Of a stretch of DNA of 64,000 bases, positions 8,346 through 17,810 are shown in pieces. The notes below the pieces were generated by a model that worked only from the letters and a program-made list of their open reading frames with translations, was not told the origin of the DNA and did not search any database. Source of the DNA: JAWSVE01 sp050789445 (GTDB taxonomy: Bacteria > Pseudomonadota > Gammaproteobacteria > Pseudomonadales > Cellvibrionaceae); the NCBI GenBank assembly GCA_050789445.1, contig JAILXR010000001.1, positions 1,612,001-1,676,000 on the forward strand. The letters are read 5' to 3'. The position numbers were made by a program, and so were the translations under genes. Positions within the stretch are counted from its first letter, which is position 1. The number at the start of each line of letters is the position of its first letter.

Positions 8346-8813
8346 ATGAAAGGCGACCCAAAAGTCATCAGCATTCTTAACAAAGTTCTTGGAAACGAGC
8401 TCATCGCCATCAATCAATATTTTCTGCATTCCAAAATGTATAAAGATTGGGGGTTAAAAGAGCTAGCCGATCACGAACATGAAGAATCAATCGATGAAAT
8501 GAAACATGCGGACCAATTAGTCGAACGCATTTTATTTTTAGAGGGACTCCCAAACCTTCAGGATCTTGGAAAATTAATGATCGGCGAAGATACAAAAGAA
8601 ATACTTGAATGCGACTTAAAGCTAGAACTGAATGCCCTACCCGATTTAAGAGAAGGTATCGTCTACTGTGAATCTATCAAAGATTTTGTCACCCGTGATC
8701 TATTAAATAGTATTCTAGAGTCAGAAGAAGAACATGTTGACTGGCTAGAAACTCAACTCGGTTTAATTCAAAAAGTTGGCTTAGAAAACTATCTACAAGC
8801 CAAAATGTCTTAG
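8346..8813 (+). CDS. bfr: Bacterioferritin
   Basis: A 155-residue four-helix-bundle iron-storage protein that aligns without gaps to the E. coli protein over nearly its whole length. Ferroxidase ligands are visible at Glu18 (in GNELIAINQY), Glu51 and His54 (in DEMKHAD), Glu94 (in LKLELNA) and the E-x2-H pair at 127/130 (SEEEHVDW). Met52, the haem ligand between subunits, is present, so this is the haem-binding type. CGGAGT lies close upstream of the ATG. It follows bfd and is closed by a strong hairpin terminator at 8836-8885. Confidence 0.95.
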   Translation: MKGDPKVISILNKVLGNELIAINQYFLHSKMYKDWGLKELADHEHEESIDEMKHADQLVERILFLEGLPNLQDLGKLMIGEDTKEILECDLKLELNALPDLREGIVYCESIKDFVTRDLLNSILESEEEHVDWLETQLGLIQKVGLENYLQAKMS

Positions 8814-8835
8814 CTTTTCTAATTTAAAGCACATA

Positions 8836-8885
8836 CGAAAAACGCCTAGCAAGGCCTCTAATCAAGACTTGCTAGGCGTTTTTCG
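8836..8885 (+). terminator. Intrinsic terminator after bfr
   Basis: Perfect 18-base arms (8836-8853 and 8868-8885; core ACGCCTAGCAAG/CTTGCTAGGCGT) with a 14-base loop. The right arm ends in a T run before CG. The A-rich left flank means it could also act on the opposite strand. Confidence 0.85.
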
Positions 8886-9011
8886 TTATTTGCTGAATGA
8901 TAAATTAAACTTTTAACGATAATCTACTTGGTCTTAGCCAACTTGATCTTTCAGCTTAAAACTTTTCAATTAAGAGCCTTTCAACTCAAAATTTTATAAA
9001 TAAGAGTAAGC

Positions 9012-10190
9012 CTACTTGGAAAATATTTTATTCGCAGCATCAACCGCTACACCGCTTTTAATATTTGCACCCATCGCCGATAACGTATTATCTAGCGCAT
9101 TCAAACACAATAAAACATTCTTTTGATTGCTTGCAAAGCCCATTAAGCCAATACGCCACACCTTGCCCGCCAATGCTCCAAGGCCGGCTCCAATCTCTAA
9201 GCTGTAGTTGCTGAGCAACGCCTGTCGCACAGCAGCTTCATCAACACCATCAGGGACACTGACACTATTCAATTGTGGTAAGCGACAAGCTTTATCGACA
9301 ACAAAAGTCAGACCCATCGCTTCAAGGCCCGCCACCAATGCTTGATGATTTTTTGCGTGCCTTGCCCACGCTGCGTCTAAACCTTCTTCTTTTAAAATTA
9401 ATAGCGACTCATGTAATGCGTATAGGGGATTGATCGGCGCGGTATGATGATAGGCACGTTTGGTTTCTCCACCCCAATAACCCATCACTAAATCCATATC
9501 CAAAAACCAGCTTTGCACTTTATTTTTTCTGGCTTTAATAGCCGCTACTGCTTTTTCACTAAAAGTGACCGGTGAAATTCCTGGAATACACGACAAGCAT
9601 TTTTGAGTCCCAGAATAAACCGCATCAGCACCCCAACCATCAACATCAACCTCTACCCCCCCCAACGACGTCACGGTATCAACAATACTCAAACAGTCAT
9701 ATTTTTTTGCCAGCGCGCAAAGTGCTTTTGCATCAGAGAGGGCGCCTGTTGACGTTTCTGCATGAACAAATGCTAGCGCCTTAGCTTCGGGATTTGCTTT
9801 TAAAGCTTCTTCAACTTTTGCAACATCAACAGCCTTTCCCCAATCATCTTGGACCATAATGGCCGTCGCGCCGCAACGCTCCACGTTCTCTTTCATTCGT
9901 CCACCAAAAACACCATTTTGACAGACAACAACGGTATCTCCAGCTTCGAGCAAATTAACGAAGCAAGCTTCCATCCCCGCAGAACCTGGAGCTGAGACTG
10001 GTAAAGTTAATCGGTTCTTGGTCTTAAATGCATATTGCAGCAGCTCTTTTATCTCATCCATCAAACGAATAAATTCGGGGTCCAAATGGCCAATGGTTGG
10101 CCGAGATAAAGCTTCAAGAACTCTAGGGTTAACATCCGAAGGGCCTGGGCCCATCAACGTACGAACAGGTGGGTGAAATGACTGAGACAT
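9012..10190 (-). CDS. Class V PLP aminotransferase (serine/alanine-glyoxylate aminotransferase type)
   Basis: A fold-type I PLP enzyme of 392 residues. Diagnostic stretches are LMGPGPSDVNPRVL at the N-terminus, PGSAGMEACFVNLL, HAETSTGAL, IVDTVTSLGG (PLP-ring Asp) and the Schiff-base lysine in YSGTQKCLS (about residue 195). Close relatives move amino groups between alanine or serine and glyoxylate; substrate preference cannot be told from sequence. I use the ATG at 10190, preceded by AAAAGG. A frame start nine codons earlier has no ribosome site. It appears to stand alone. Confidence 0.87.
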   Translation of the reverse strand: MSQSFHPPVRTLMGPGPSDVNPRVLEALSRPTIGHLDPEFIRLMDEIKELLQYAFKTKNRLTLPVSAPGSAGMEACFVNLLEAGDTVVVCQNGVFGGRMKENVERCGATAIMVQDDWGKAVDVAKVEEALKANPEAKALAFVHAETSTGALSDAKALCALAKKYDCLSIVDTVTSLGGVEVDVDGWGADAVYSGTQKCLSCIPGISPVTFSEKAVAAIKARKNKVQSWFLDMDLVMGYWGGETKRAYHHTAPINPLYALHESLLILKEEGLDAAWARHAKNHQALVAGLEAMGLTFVVDKACRLPQLNSVSVPDGVDEAAVRQALLSNYSLEIGAGLGALAGKVWRIGLMGFASNQKNVLLCLNALDNTLSAMGANIKSGVAVDAANKIFSK

Positions 10191-10311
10191 GAATAAAACC
10201 TTTTCTGTGGCACACATAAATTTAAGAGGCGTAGTCTACTATAGACTCAAAGAACAACACATTAAGTGGCAATAATAATTTAGCAGAGGAAATACATCGT
10301 CAATAAAAAGT

Positions 10312-10343
10312 AAAAAACCCCACTAGAAACTAGCGGGGTTTTT
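10312..10343 (-). terminator. Intrinsic terminator of the TonB-dependent receptor gene
   Basis: Read leftward, CCCCGCTAG and CTAGTGGGG pair (one G-T wobble) around a TTT loop and are followed by a run of six T. It sits about 40 bases after the receptor stop codon. Confidence 0.75.
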
Positions 10344-10385
10344 CGATCGAGTAAAACTACTCAATTATTTTTTCAAAGAAGCGTA

Positions 10386-13286
10386 TTAGAATTTAGCGCT
10401 AACACCAACTTTGAAAGTACGACCAAGTGCGTTGCCAGTGAAAGGATCGTAATCCAAATCAAGACGAGCAAATGATGGATCTTTATCAGTCAAGTTCTCA
10501 ACAGATACGTTGATGACTGTTTCAGCTAGATCAGTGTTCCACAAATAACGGTAATGGAAATCCCAAGTCAATTGACTATCAACTGGCACATTGTAACGCT
10601 GATCGATGTACTCGTCAGTGTATTTAGAGACTAAACGGAAGTTTGCATCTCCTTTAGTGTACTCACCATAGACCTGACCTTTAAGCTCAGGTAGTGGGTA
10701 TGCACTTGTTTGGGCATTTAGGTAGCCAGTCGCATCACGTGCTGATTCAACCAAAACACCGTCTACAAAGACATCTTCTAAGTCATAACCTAGAGTGTAT
10801 GAGCCCTGAGTGCCTAGAGTAACAACATCTCCATTACTTAAGTCCCAATAGTTACTAATACTGAAATCAATACCATCGATTTCACGAGAAGAACCATTAA
10901 CTACGTATGTTTCAACACGAGCGACGTTTGCAATACCACACGCACCACTAAATGTGAATCGCGCCTCTAGAGCAGCATAAGCAGCATTACCACAATTATC
11001 AGTACCACCGGCTCCAAACAAAGTATCTACCATTCCACCAAGTGGATCAGTGGTCAACGTATCCTCTAAATCAAAACGCCAGTAATCAAGGGTTGCATTA
11101 AAGTTAGCTGGGTTGAAAATAAATCCAAAACCATAAGCATCTGCTGATTCTGGAATCAAATCCGCATTACCATAGGTATCGATAGCTCTAAATGATTTAC
11201 CAATCAACTGTAGAGATGTAGCCGATCCTGACTCTTGTTGTAACTGAGTGGGTGCACGAAAAGTCGAGCTATAAGAGCCTCGAATAGCCATCCAATCAGT
11301 TGCCTGCCAACGGACAGCAAGTTTTGGATCCGTCGTATCAGTATCACCATAGTCCTCATATCGAAGAGCCAAATTGACTTCAAGGGTATCTAAGATTGGA
11401 AGCGACCACTCTGTGAAGATTGCTGATACATCTTGATCTAGACTTGAGTTACGACTTCCACCCAAGAAAAAGAAAATCCCTGTATTCTCTGTTCCAGTAC
11501 AGCTGTTTGTAGTGTTAAACGCATTTAACGCTGCGTCAGGGCAGTTATTGATGTCCAAGTTCTGGTTATCAGACACTTCTCGATCATAACTGTCATCGCG
11601 GTATTGTACGCCAGCAGCCCACTGAATATCGCCACCGGCTAACTCAACACCTATATCGCCGGAGAAAACCGCATCAAACGTCAGATTTGAAACCTTAGTT
11701 TCATCCCAACGACTAGCAAACATCCAGTTGTTTAATTCTGAATTATTATTTGCGTTTGCCGCATCATAATTTGGGTTTAATTGGCCAGTCAGTGCATTGT
11801 ATTGAATCGCAGTACTGAAAGGGTTATACCAGAAACACCCTGGATCACCGGCTGCAGAGCCTGCAGCACAATTGGGCCCACCCAAACCTCTTAATGCTGC
11901 TTGAAAATGATTAGCAATAGTATCTCGCTGCTCACGATAAGTAGTTACCTCACTATAAGTAAGATTTACATCCCAATTAATAGAATCTGAAATTGAGCCG
12001 TTCAAGCCAGTAGAAACCCTATATTGTTCATGCTCTCGCTCGCCTAGTGCAGCACCATTATTAAACTCTGGGTTGCCACCCAAACCAAAAGGACGGAAAG
12101 TCAGCTGTGCTAGTAAAAGTCCATTCGTAGTCAATGCAGCCACATCACCTGTAGGAGCTCCCGTAGTATCAGCCTTAGTAGTAGCTAAAGGATACGCAGC
12201 CACAAAAGCAGCCATTGCAGGATGAGCAGCAGGAATCGAATAATATGGCGAACCAAAAGGCCCACTAGCTGCCTGTGTCGCGAGGTATGAAGGCGAGGTA
12301 AAATAATCTGTCTCAGTTTTTGAGTAAAGTCCTTCTAAGTGAAAGTCTATATCAGAACCAAAGGTTGTGTTGTACTCACTAAATAATTGATAACGATCCA
12401 TTGGGTCAACTAGATTTTCAAAAGGCGTGTACTCAAACCGACAGCGTGGAACTGTACCGTCAGTTCCTGTCACAGGAGAGTCAAGTGCGGTACCACCAAG
12501 GTCTGCACAGCCAGGATCGTTAAACTGTCCGGCATCTCCACCAGCAGATAAAGATATAAAGCCCGCCGGATTACTCGCACCAGACCATCCACCCTGCTCA
12601 TTAGCCTCAAAAGGCAGCATGCCCCAATCTCGATCAGCAACAGAGAGTCGTGAACGTTTTTGATAACCTAAGCTCACTAGTACATTTGAATCGTCACCAA
12701 CCCAACCCCAGTTTGCTTTCAACGTTGTATCGCCATTCGAACCTTCGATGAATTTATGATCACCGCCGATTTCAATACCTTCAAAATCTTTCTTGGTGAT
12801 GAAGTTAACAACACCAGCGATAGCGTCAGAACCGTAAAGTACAGCCGCACCATCTTTCAAGACTTCTACTCGACCAAAAGCCGCCAAAGGTAATAAGTTA
12901 GTATCAACAGCACCAGTGGTAGAGTTGTTCGCCATACGACGACCATTCACTAAAACTAATGTACGCTGAGGACCAAGGCCACGTAGGTTTACAGAACCGG
13001 CACCATCAGCACCCTGTGCTTTACCATCGAATTGGTTTGAATCACCAAGAACACCAGAACTTGCTGGCATATCTTTAATGAATTGAAGCATGTCAGGAGA
13101 GCCGGCCTTACTCATGTCTTCTGCTGTAATAACATCAACAGGTACGGCAGCATCTTCTGGCGAACCAGCAATATAAGAACCGGTCACGACGACCTCTTCT
13201 ATCACTTGATCCTGTGCTTGTGTGAATGTAGCGGCTGCTGACAAAGTAAGACCTGCCATAGCCATATAGAGTGGTGTTCTCTTCAT
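10386..13286 (-). CDS. TonB-dependent outer-membrane receptor
   Basis: A 966-residue active transporter of the outer membrane. It has a signal peptide (about 1-24, ending FTQA), a TonB-box-like segment QVIEEVVVTGSY, a plug domain (about 40-170, with VNLRGLGPQRTLVLVNGRRM and VLKDGAAVLYGSDAIAGVVNF) and a large beta-barrel. The barrel ends in an aromatic residue (VGVSAKF). Several Cys pairs lie in predicted loops. The substrate is not evident: the neighbours are an aminotransferase and a kinase-phosphatase, and no Fur box was seen upstream. The large family with Leu/Gly-rich plugs and Cys-containing loops in marine gammaproteobacteria often handles oligosaccharides or peptides, but that is only a possibility here. 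Confidence 0.9.
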   Translation of the reverse strand: MKRTPLYMAMAGLTLSAAATFTQAQDQVIEEVVVTGSYIAGSPEDAAVPVDVITAEDMSKAGSPDMLQFIKDMPASSGVLGDSNQFDGKAQGADGAGSVNLRGLGPQRTLVLVNGRRMANNSTTGAVDTNLLPLAAFGRVEVLKDGAAVLYGSDAIAGVVNFITKKDFEGIEIGGDHKFIEGSNGDTTLKANWGWVGDDSNVLVSLGYQKRSRLSVADRDWGMLPFEANEQGGWSGASNPAGFISLSAGGDAGQFNDPGCADLGGTALDSPVTGTDGTVPRCRFEYTPFENLVDPMDRYQLFSEYNTTFGSDIDFHLEGLYSKTETDYFTSPSYLATQAASGPFGSPYYSIPAAHPAMAAFVAAYPLATTKADTTGAPTGDVAALTTNGLLLAQLTFRPFGLGGNPEFNNGAALGEREHEQYRVSTGLNGSISDSINWDVNLTYSEVTTYREQRDTIANHFQAALRGLGGPNCAAGSAAGDPGCFWYNPFSTAIQYNALTGQLNPNYDAANANNNSELNNWMFASRWDETKVSNLTFDAVFSGDIGVELAGGDIQWAAGVQYRDDSYDREVSDNQNLDINNCPDAALNAFNTTNSCTGTENTGIFFFLGGSRNSSLDQDVSAIFTEWSLPILDTLEVNLALRYEDYGDTDTTDPKLAVRWQATDWMAIRGSYSSTFRAPTQLQQESGSATSLQLIGKSFRAIDTYGNADLIPESADAYGFGFIFNPANFNATLDYWRFDLEDTLTTDPLGGMVDTLFGAGGTDNCGNAAYAALEARFTFSGACGIANVARVETYVVNGSSREIDGIDFSISNYWDLSNGDVVTLGTQGSYTLGYDLEDVFVDGVLVESARDATGYLNAQTSAYPLPELKGQVYGEYTKGDANFRLVSKYTDEYIDQRYNVPVDSQLTWDFHYRYLWNTDLAETVINVSVENLTDKDPSFARLDLDYDPFTGNALGRTFKVGVSAKF

Positions 13287-13978
13287 ATGAAGTTCCCCTG
13301 CTTTTTTGGTTTTTATGAGTATTACTAATTTATTAAATATAGAAAACTGATCTATTAGAGTTATTATCGGGGCGCTATGCTTACCGTTTTTTACATCTGA
13401 GTCAATATTTTATTACAGTTGTTGGGCAACAATTGATCAACCATATAATATTAACTAGAGGTGGAAAAATAGAAATTTTGAAGACGTATTGTGCTTTTGT
13501 CATTTAGCAATGTTGGCCAAATCTCTCTAAATATTACTAATCAAGCCTTGTGGGCTTTTAGCTACTAAGAGTTTTTCAATATCCAATTATTCTCATCTTA
13601 AAGCCTTCAGCCCTGCATGGCAGCTAAAATTTGGATAGCTGCTGAGCCAACGACTTACCTCTCCTGACCATGTTATTTATAATATTTTCATAGTCTGCCG
13701 GCGAGTATAACAATTACTTTTTTTAAGTTCATTGATTTAGCTCATTTAAGTCCTGACTACACGAGTGGAGTACTTAGAGTATTACTGATCGTAACAATCA
13801 ATAGTAACGATTCTTTTAAATGCAGGTGTTCATCGGCTAAAAAGTTACTGTATTTCCTGATTTTTATATTTTCTCAATTGTAGGCCGCTCTTATTAACAC
13901 CTCAAAAATAAGAATATACTCTTAGTTTTTAAGCGTTTGCTCTTTAGAACAGAATATTTAAAATATTCGAAGCCATTT
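13287..13978. other. Long intergenic region upstream of the TonB receptor gene
   Basis: About 690 bases without a supported gene. It contains the receptor promoter region on the left and the 3' flank of the kinase gene on the right. A pair of adjacent palindromes lies at 13419-13440. A weak hairpin with a short T run (AAGCC/GGCTT) lies near 13554-13561. Nothing else was recognised. Confidence 0.4.
13419..13440. promoter_or_regulatory. Adjacent palindromes, possible operator for the TonB receptor gene
   Basis: TTGTTG-GG-CAACAA (13419-13432) is immediately followed by the palindrome TTGATCAA (13433-13440). They lie about 135-155 bases before the receptor start codon, a plausible place for a repressor or activator. 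No cognate regulator can be named. Confidence 0.3.
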
Positions 13979-15724
13979 TCAATTCCGGACGAACTGAATA
14001 AGAATCACCAAAAATAAAATGGAACTTAATACCTGCCAAAACAAGACTGGATTTCTTTCTATCAATGGTACTTGCTGTTGTTTGGAGATTAACGATTCAT
14101 TTGGTGTTGAAATATCATGTAAAAACTCAGAAAAAGCTTGATAGCGATTTCTTGGATCAGGTTCCGTTGCTTTTTTTAACGCTAGCCCCATCCAGACTGG
14201 AATATCTTTTCTGAAACCTAAAATTGACCGAAAGCGCCATTCGGCAAATCTCTTAGGGTAACGCTGCGCAGTTGACTCCTTATAAGGAAGGTGGCCACAT
14301 AACATTTCGTAAATTATGACTCCAACAGAAAACAAATCTGATGATGGATGAATGCTCCCCAATAAATATTCAGGCGCAATATAATCAACCGAACCAACAG
14401 GAATTTCTTCTGATAATGGCGAAGTTATTTCTTCCAGCCCTTCTACAAGCACTGTCCCGAAATCAATGATTTTTGCTTGATTGTTTTCATCAAGAATAAT
14501 ATTTTCTGGTTTTAAATCTCGATGAGTCATTCCCAGCCTTTGAAATACCCTCAACGCAAATATAATTGACTTTGCGAGCTCTCTAACAACTTCGAGTTTG
14601 GGATTGGGGTTATCGTACATCCACTGACGAAGAGTTTGCCCTGGAATATATTCACACACATGATAAAGAAAAGGACTGCTTTCAGGGCGCTCATAGATTT
14701 TCATTACGCGTGAGTTATCTATTCGTTTGCCCACCCACTGCTCTCGAAAAAAACCATCTAAGTATTGAGGATCATCAGAAAAATTTTCGGAAGGCGCTTT
14801 TAGAATAAATTTCTTTTCACTGTCTTTTTTTGAAGCCAGATAAACATGACTACGCGTTCCGCTATGAACTACACTTAAAATTTCAAAACCGTCAATAGAC
14901 ATCCCTGGTGACATTGCAGGTGGTATTTTTAATTCTGTAAGCTTTCTATAAACCTCATCAATTTGCTCTGTGGGTAATTCTTTGACATGACATAACAAAC
15001 AACTAATATTGTCTTCACTGCCATTACTTAATGCGGTTTCAACTATTTTTTTTGCAACCTTTTCTAATGATTCACTATCATTTGCTGTGGAGGCGCTGAA
15101 CTCTTCTGTGAACAAACCTTCTAGTGTATTTTTTGAGATGTAATCATGAACACCATCCGTAGTTAAAATAAATAAATCATCCTGCTCTAACTCTTCTTGC
15201 AAATAATCAACTTCAAGGCGACTATCCATCCCTAGCGCCCTCGTCAAAAATACTTTACTGCCAACCTGCTTGTGGGAATGGTCACGAGTAATCTGTTCGA
15301 TACGAGAAGAACGAAGGCGGTAGATACGGCTATCACCAACGTGAAATAAGTGAGCCGTTGTCGACTTACAAACGACAGCACTAAAAGTAGTTACCAGTCC
15401 ATTATGCGGAAGAGAAGATTGTTGACCATAATGATACAACCAAGAATTCATTGAGGATAAAACGCGAGCTGCCGCTGTTTTTACAGGCCAAGCATCTGGT
15501 GTACTGTAATAATCTTCGATAAATTGAGTAACGCTGGTTTGACTCGCACGCTGGGCGTTTTCGCTACAGCTAACGCCATCGGCTATACAAGCAACTGCTC
15601 CTTTTAAATAACGAACTCCCAATGAAGGAAGATGCGCAGCAAACGCATCTTCATTCGTAGACTTGACGCCTGCTATTGAGTAACCACCAAAACTAACATC
15701 AAGTTGAGCTGACGAATCTGTCAT
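13979..15724 (-). CDS. Bifunctional PP2C phosphatase / Ser-Thr protein kinase, membrane-anchored
   Basis: A 581-residue fusion. Residues about 10-240 form a PP2C phosphatase: SNEDAFAA, CIADGVSCSE, HVGDSRIYRLR, LTTDGVHDYIS and EDNISCLL carry the metal-binding Asp residues. Residues about 270-545 form a eukaryotic-type kinase: VVHSGTRSHVYLAS loop, the Lys in KFILKAPSE, catalytic MTHRDLKPENIIL, IIDFGTVLVEG and the APE-equivalent YIAPEYL. A single C-terminal membrane helix (FWQVLSSILFLVILIQF) places the enzyme in the cytosol facing the inner membrane. It lies 94 bp after the NarK transporter gene on the same strand. This fusion is a regular companion of assimilatory nitrate genes in gammaproteobacteria, so transporter or pathway control is inferred. 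Confidence 0.92.
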   Translation of the reverse strand: MTDSSAQLDVSFGGYSIAGVKSTNEDAFAAHLPSLGVRYLKGAVACIADGVSCSENAQRASQTSVTQFIEDYYSTPDAWPVKTAAARVLSSMNSWLYHYGQQSSLPHNGLVTTFSAVVCKSTTAHLFHVGDSRIYRLRSSRIEQITRDHSHKQVGSKVFLTRALGMDSRLEVDYLQEELEQDDLFILTTDGVHDYISKNTLEGLFTEEFSASTANDSESLEKVAKKIVETALSNGSEDNISCLLCHVKELPTEQIDEVYRKLTELKIPPAMSPGMSIDGFEILSVVHSGTRSHVYLASKKDSEKKFILKAPSENFSDDPQYLDGFFREQWVGKRIDNSRVMKIYERPESSPFLYHVCEYIPGQTLRQWMYDNPNPKLEVVRELAKSIIFALRVFQRLGMTHRDLKPENIILDENNQAKIIDFGTVLVEGLEEITSPLSEEIPVGSVDYIAPEYLLGSIHPSSDLFSVGVIIYEMLCGHLPYKESTAQRYPKRFAEWRFRSILGFRKDIPVWMGLALKKATEPDPRNRYQAFSEFLHDISTPNESLISKQQQVPLIERNPVLFWQVLSSILFLVILIQFVRN

Positions 15725-15818
15725 GTATTTATTTCACACAGCCTGCATTAAAGTGAACTTATAGAAAACAATAAGACTGAAGAACTCAACGCTTTTTAAT
15801 TCGGCGAATTAATTGATG

Positions 15819-17285
15819 TTACGTCACATCAATTAATTCAACTGAACCATCCTCACGCACTTCTGCCATTTGCCCTTGAGGTTCTTCCATAAACAACAAG
15901 GTAATAAACCCAAGTACTGCTGTTCCGGCAATAACATAAAAAAACGTAGAGTAATCAACAAACGACAATACCGTCAAATAGACTACAGCACCAACATTTC
16001 CGTAAGCACCTGTCATGCCTGCTATCTGTCCAGTTAATCGTCGCTTAATTAAGGGAACTACAGCGAACACCGCGCCCTCTCCAGATTGAACAAAGAAAGA
16101 ACACAACATGGCAGCAGCTACAGCCAGCCAAACAGCCCAAGTATTATCGACAAGCCCCATGAGAAAATATCCAATGGCTAGACCTGCTGTCAAAATTAGT
16201 AATGTTGTACGACGCCCAAATTTATCACTGATAAAGCCACCTAAAGGGCGAGACATTAAATTCATAAATGCATAGGCAGAAGCAACCATTCCCGCAACAA
16301 CGGGGTCTAATGTAAATGTCTCAGCAAAAAACAGAGGTAACATTGAAATAACAGCCAACTCAGAACCAAAAGTTGCAAAATATAAAATATTTAAAACCGC
16401 TACTTGTTTAAATTTGTATTGATGCAATTCAGGAACAGGCTTTTCAAAGATATTTTTATTAACAGCCCAGACATGCTTCAGGTCATAAAAATATAAAAGA
16501 ACCAATCCAACATAAATACAATTAACCGCAAGTGTACTAAGAATTCCCGCTCCTTGAGGAGATAACTTCCAAGCTAAAAGCGCTAAAGCTCCGTACATCG
16601 GCAGCTTCATTATCAACAACATGTAGAAATCACCTTTACTTGTCACTTCTAATGCGCCCATATTTTTAGGTTTAAAATAAGTCGACCCCTTAGGCGTATC
16701 ACTAACACTGTTATAGTAAATGAATGAGAACGCGAAACTAATAACTCCTGTTAGACCAATCGCGTAACGCCAACCATCATCACCACCAAACAAAAGAGCT
16801 ATTGTCGGCAATGTAAATGCTGCCGCTGCTGAACCAAAGTTTCCCCATCCCCCGTAAACACCTTCTGCCGTCCCCAGCTCATTTGCCGGAAACCACTCAG
16901 AAACCATACGAATTCCAATAACAAAACCAGCGCCAATAAAACCCAAAAGAAAACGAGCCAGCGCAAGCTGTAAATAGTTATCAGCGAGAGCAAACATAAA
17001 GCAAGGTACAGAACAAACCATGAGAAGTGCTGAGTAAACTATTCTAGGTCCATATTTATCCGTTAACATCCCGATAAGAACACGCGCCGGAATGGTTAAG
17101 GCAACATTCAGAATCAACAAAGTCTTTAGTTGATCCATAGATATGTTTAATGATTCCCCAATTGCCATCATCATTGGTGCATGGTTAAACCATACAAAGA
17201 AGGTGATGAAAAAAGCCATCCAAGACAGGTGAAGTATTTTCATCTTTCCAGCAAAAGAAAAAATATTAAATCGATCTACAGACAT
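15819..17285 (-). CDS. narK: NarK-family nitrate/nitrite transporter (MFS)
   Basis: A 488-residue major facilitator with about twelve membrane helices. Both nitrate signature glycine-rich motifs are visible: GGWGNFGSAAAAF in the first half and GAYGNVGAVVYLTV in the second. The MFS loop motif reads GGFISDKFGRRTT. It imports nitrate or exchanges it for nitrite across the inner membrane. Two longer soluble loops (about 195-215 and 265-285) interrupt the helices. It lies between nirBD and the kinase-phosphatase gene, all leftward. A perfect terminator upstream (17362-17384) may limit readthrough from nirBD, so a local promoter in 17286-17361 is possible. Confidence 0.92.
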   Translation of the reverse strand: MSVDRFNIFSFAGKMKILHLSWMAFFITFFVWFNHAPMMMAIGESLNISMDQLKTLLILNVALTIPARVLIGMLTDKYGPRIVYSALLMVCSVPCFMFALADNYLQLALARFLLGFIGAGFVIGIRMVSEWFPANELGTAEGVYGGWGNFGSAAAAFTLPTIALLFGGDDGWRYAIGLTGVISFAFSFIYYNSVSDTPKGSTYFKPKNMGALEVTSKGDFYMLLIMKLPMYGALALLAWKLSPQGAGILSTLAVNCIYVGLVLLYFYDLKHVWAVNKNIFEKPVPELHQYKFKQVAVLNILYFATFGSELAVISMLPLFFAETFTLDPVVAGMVASAYAFMNLMSRPLGGFISDKFGRRTTLLILTAGLAIGYFLMGLVDNTWAVWLAVAAAMLCSFFVQSGEGAVFAVVPLIKRRLTGQIAGMTGAYGNVGAVVYLTVLSFVDYSTFFYVIAGTAVLGFITLLFMEEPQGQMAEVREDGSVELIDVT

Positions 17286-17361
17286 AACAACTCCGTATGC
17301 TTTAACAGCTCAAAACATAAATGCAATAAAAGAATAAATAGGTTATTTACCAATAGCTTTT

Positions 17362-17384
17362 AAAAAAAGGGCGGCGAACCGCCC
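17362..17384 (-). terminator. Intrinsic terminator or attenuator between nirD and narK
   Basis: Read leftward, GGGCGG-TTCG-CCGCCC is followed by seven T. The six-base all-GC stem and stable tetraloop make it a textbook intrinsic terminator. It lies 55 bases after nirD. Confidence 0.9.
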
Positions 17385-17438
17385 ACAAAGCTTAGAGAGC
17401 AACTGGTAACACGAACAAAAAGAAACGATTATGACTAG

Positions 17439-17810
17439 CTAAGATGAAAGCTGAACACTGCCCTCTTTCTCTCGCACTAAAAATGTTTGTATCTTACAGC
17501 TTTCATCTTCCAAACATTCGCCAGTAGCGAGATTGAAATGCTGCTTATATAAAGGGGATGCAACGACTAACACATCGTTGATGGAACATAAAATACCTCG
17601 CGAGAGCACATTCGCCTCACCAAAAGGATCATAATTTGAAATTGCGAAGACTTGATTGTTTTTTCGTTCTCTAAAAACAGCAATCTGTTTTCCATTAAAT
17701 AAAACACAAACGCCAGTATCCGGCGTGATATCTTCAAGCTTACAAACAGAAGTCCAAGCACCGCTTTCTTCTTTTGCTTTATCAGGGAATGAATTCATTA
17801 CAGCTTCCAT
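17439..17810 (-). CDS. nirD: Nitrite reductase (NADH) small subunit
   Basis: A 123-residue Rieske-fold protein without cluster ligands, as is normal for NirD. The fold is visible in CVLFNGKQIAVFRERKNNQVFAISNYDPFGEANVLSRG, positions about 35-72, and SPLYKQHFNLATGECLED. It stabilises the cytosolic NADH-dependent nitrite reductase that converts nitrite to ammonium. The ATG at 17810 overlaps the nirB stop codon by one base, so translation is coupled; a second in-frame ATG lies four codons later. The terminator downstream ends the nirBD unit. Confidence 0.92.
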   Translation of the reverse strand: MEAVMNSFPDKAKEESGAWTSVCKLEDITPDTGVCVLFNGKQIAVFRERKNNQVFAISNYDPFGEANVLSRGILCSINDVLVVASPLYKQHFNLATGECLEDESCKIQTFLVREKEGSVQLSS

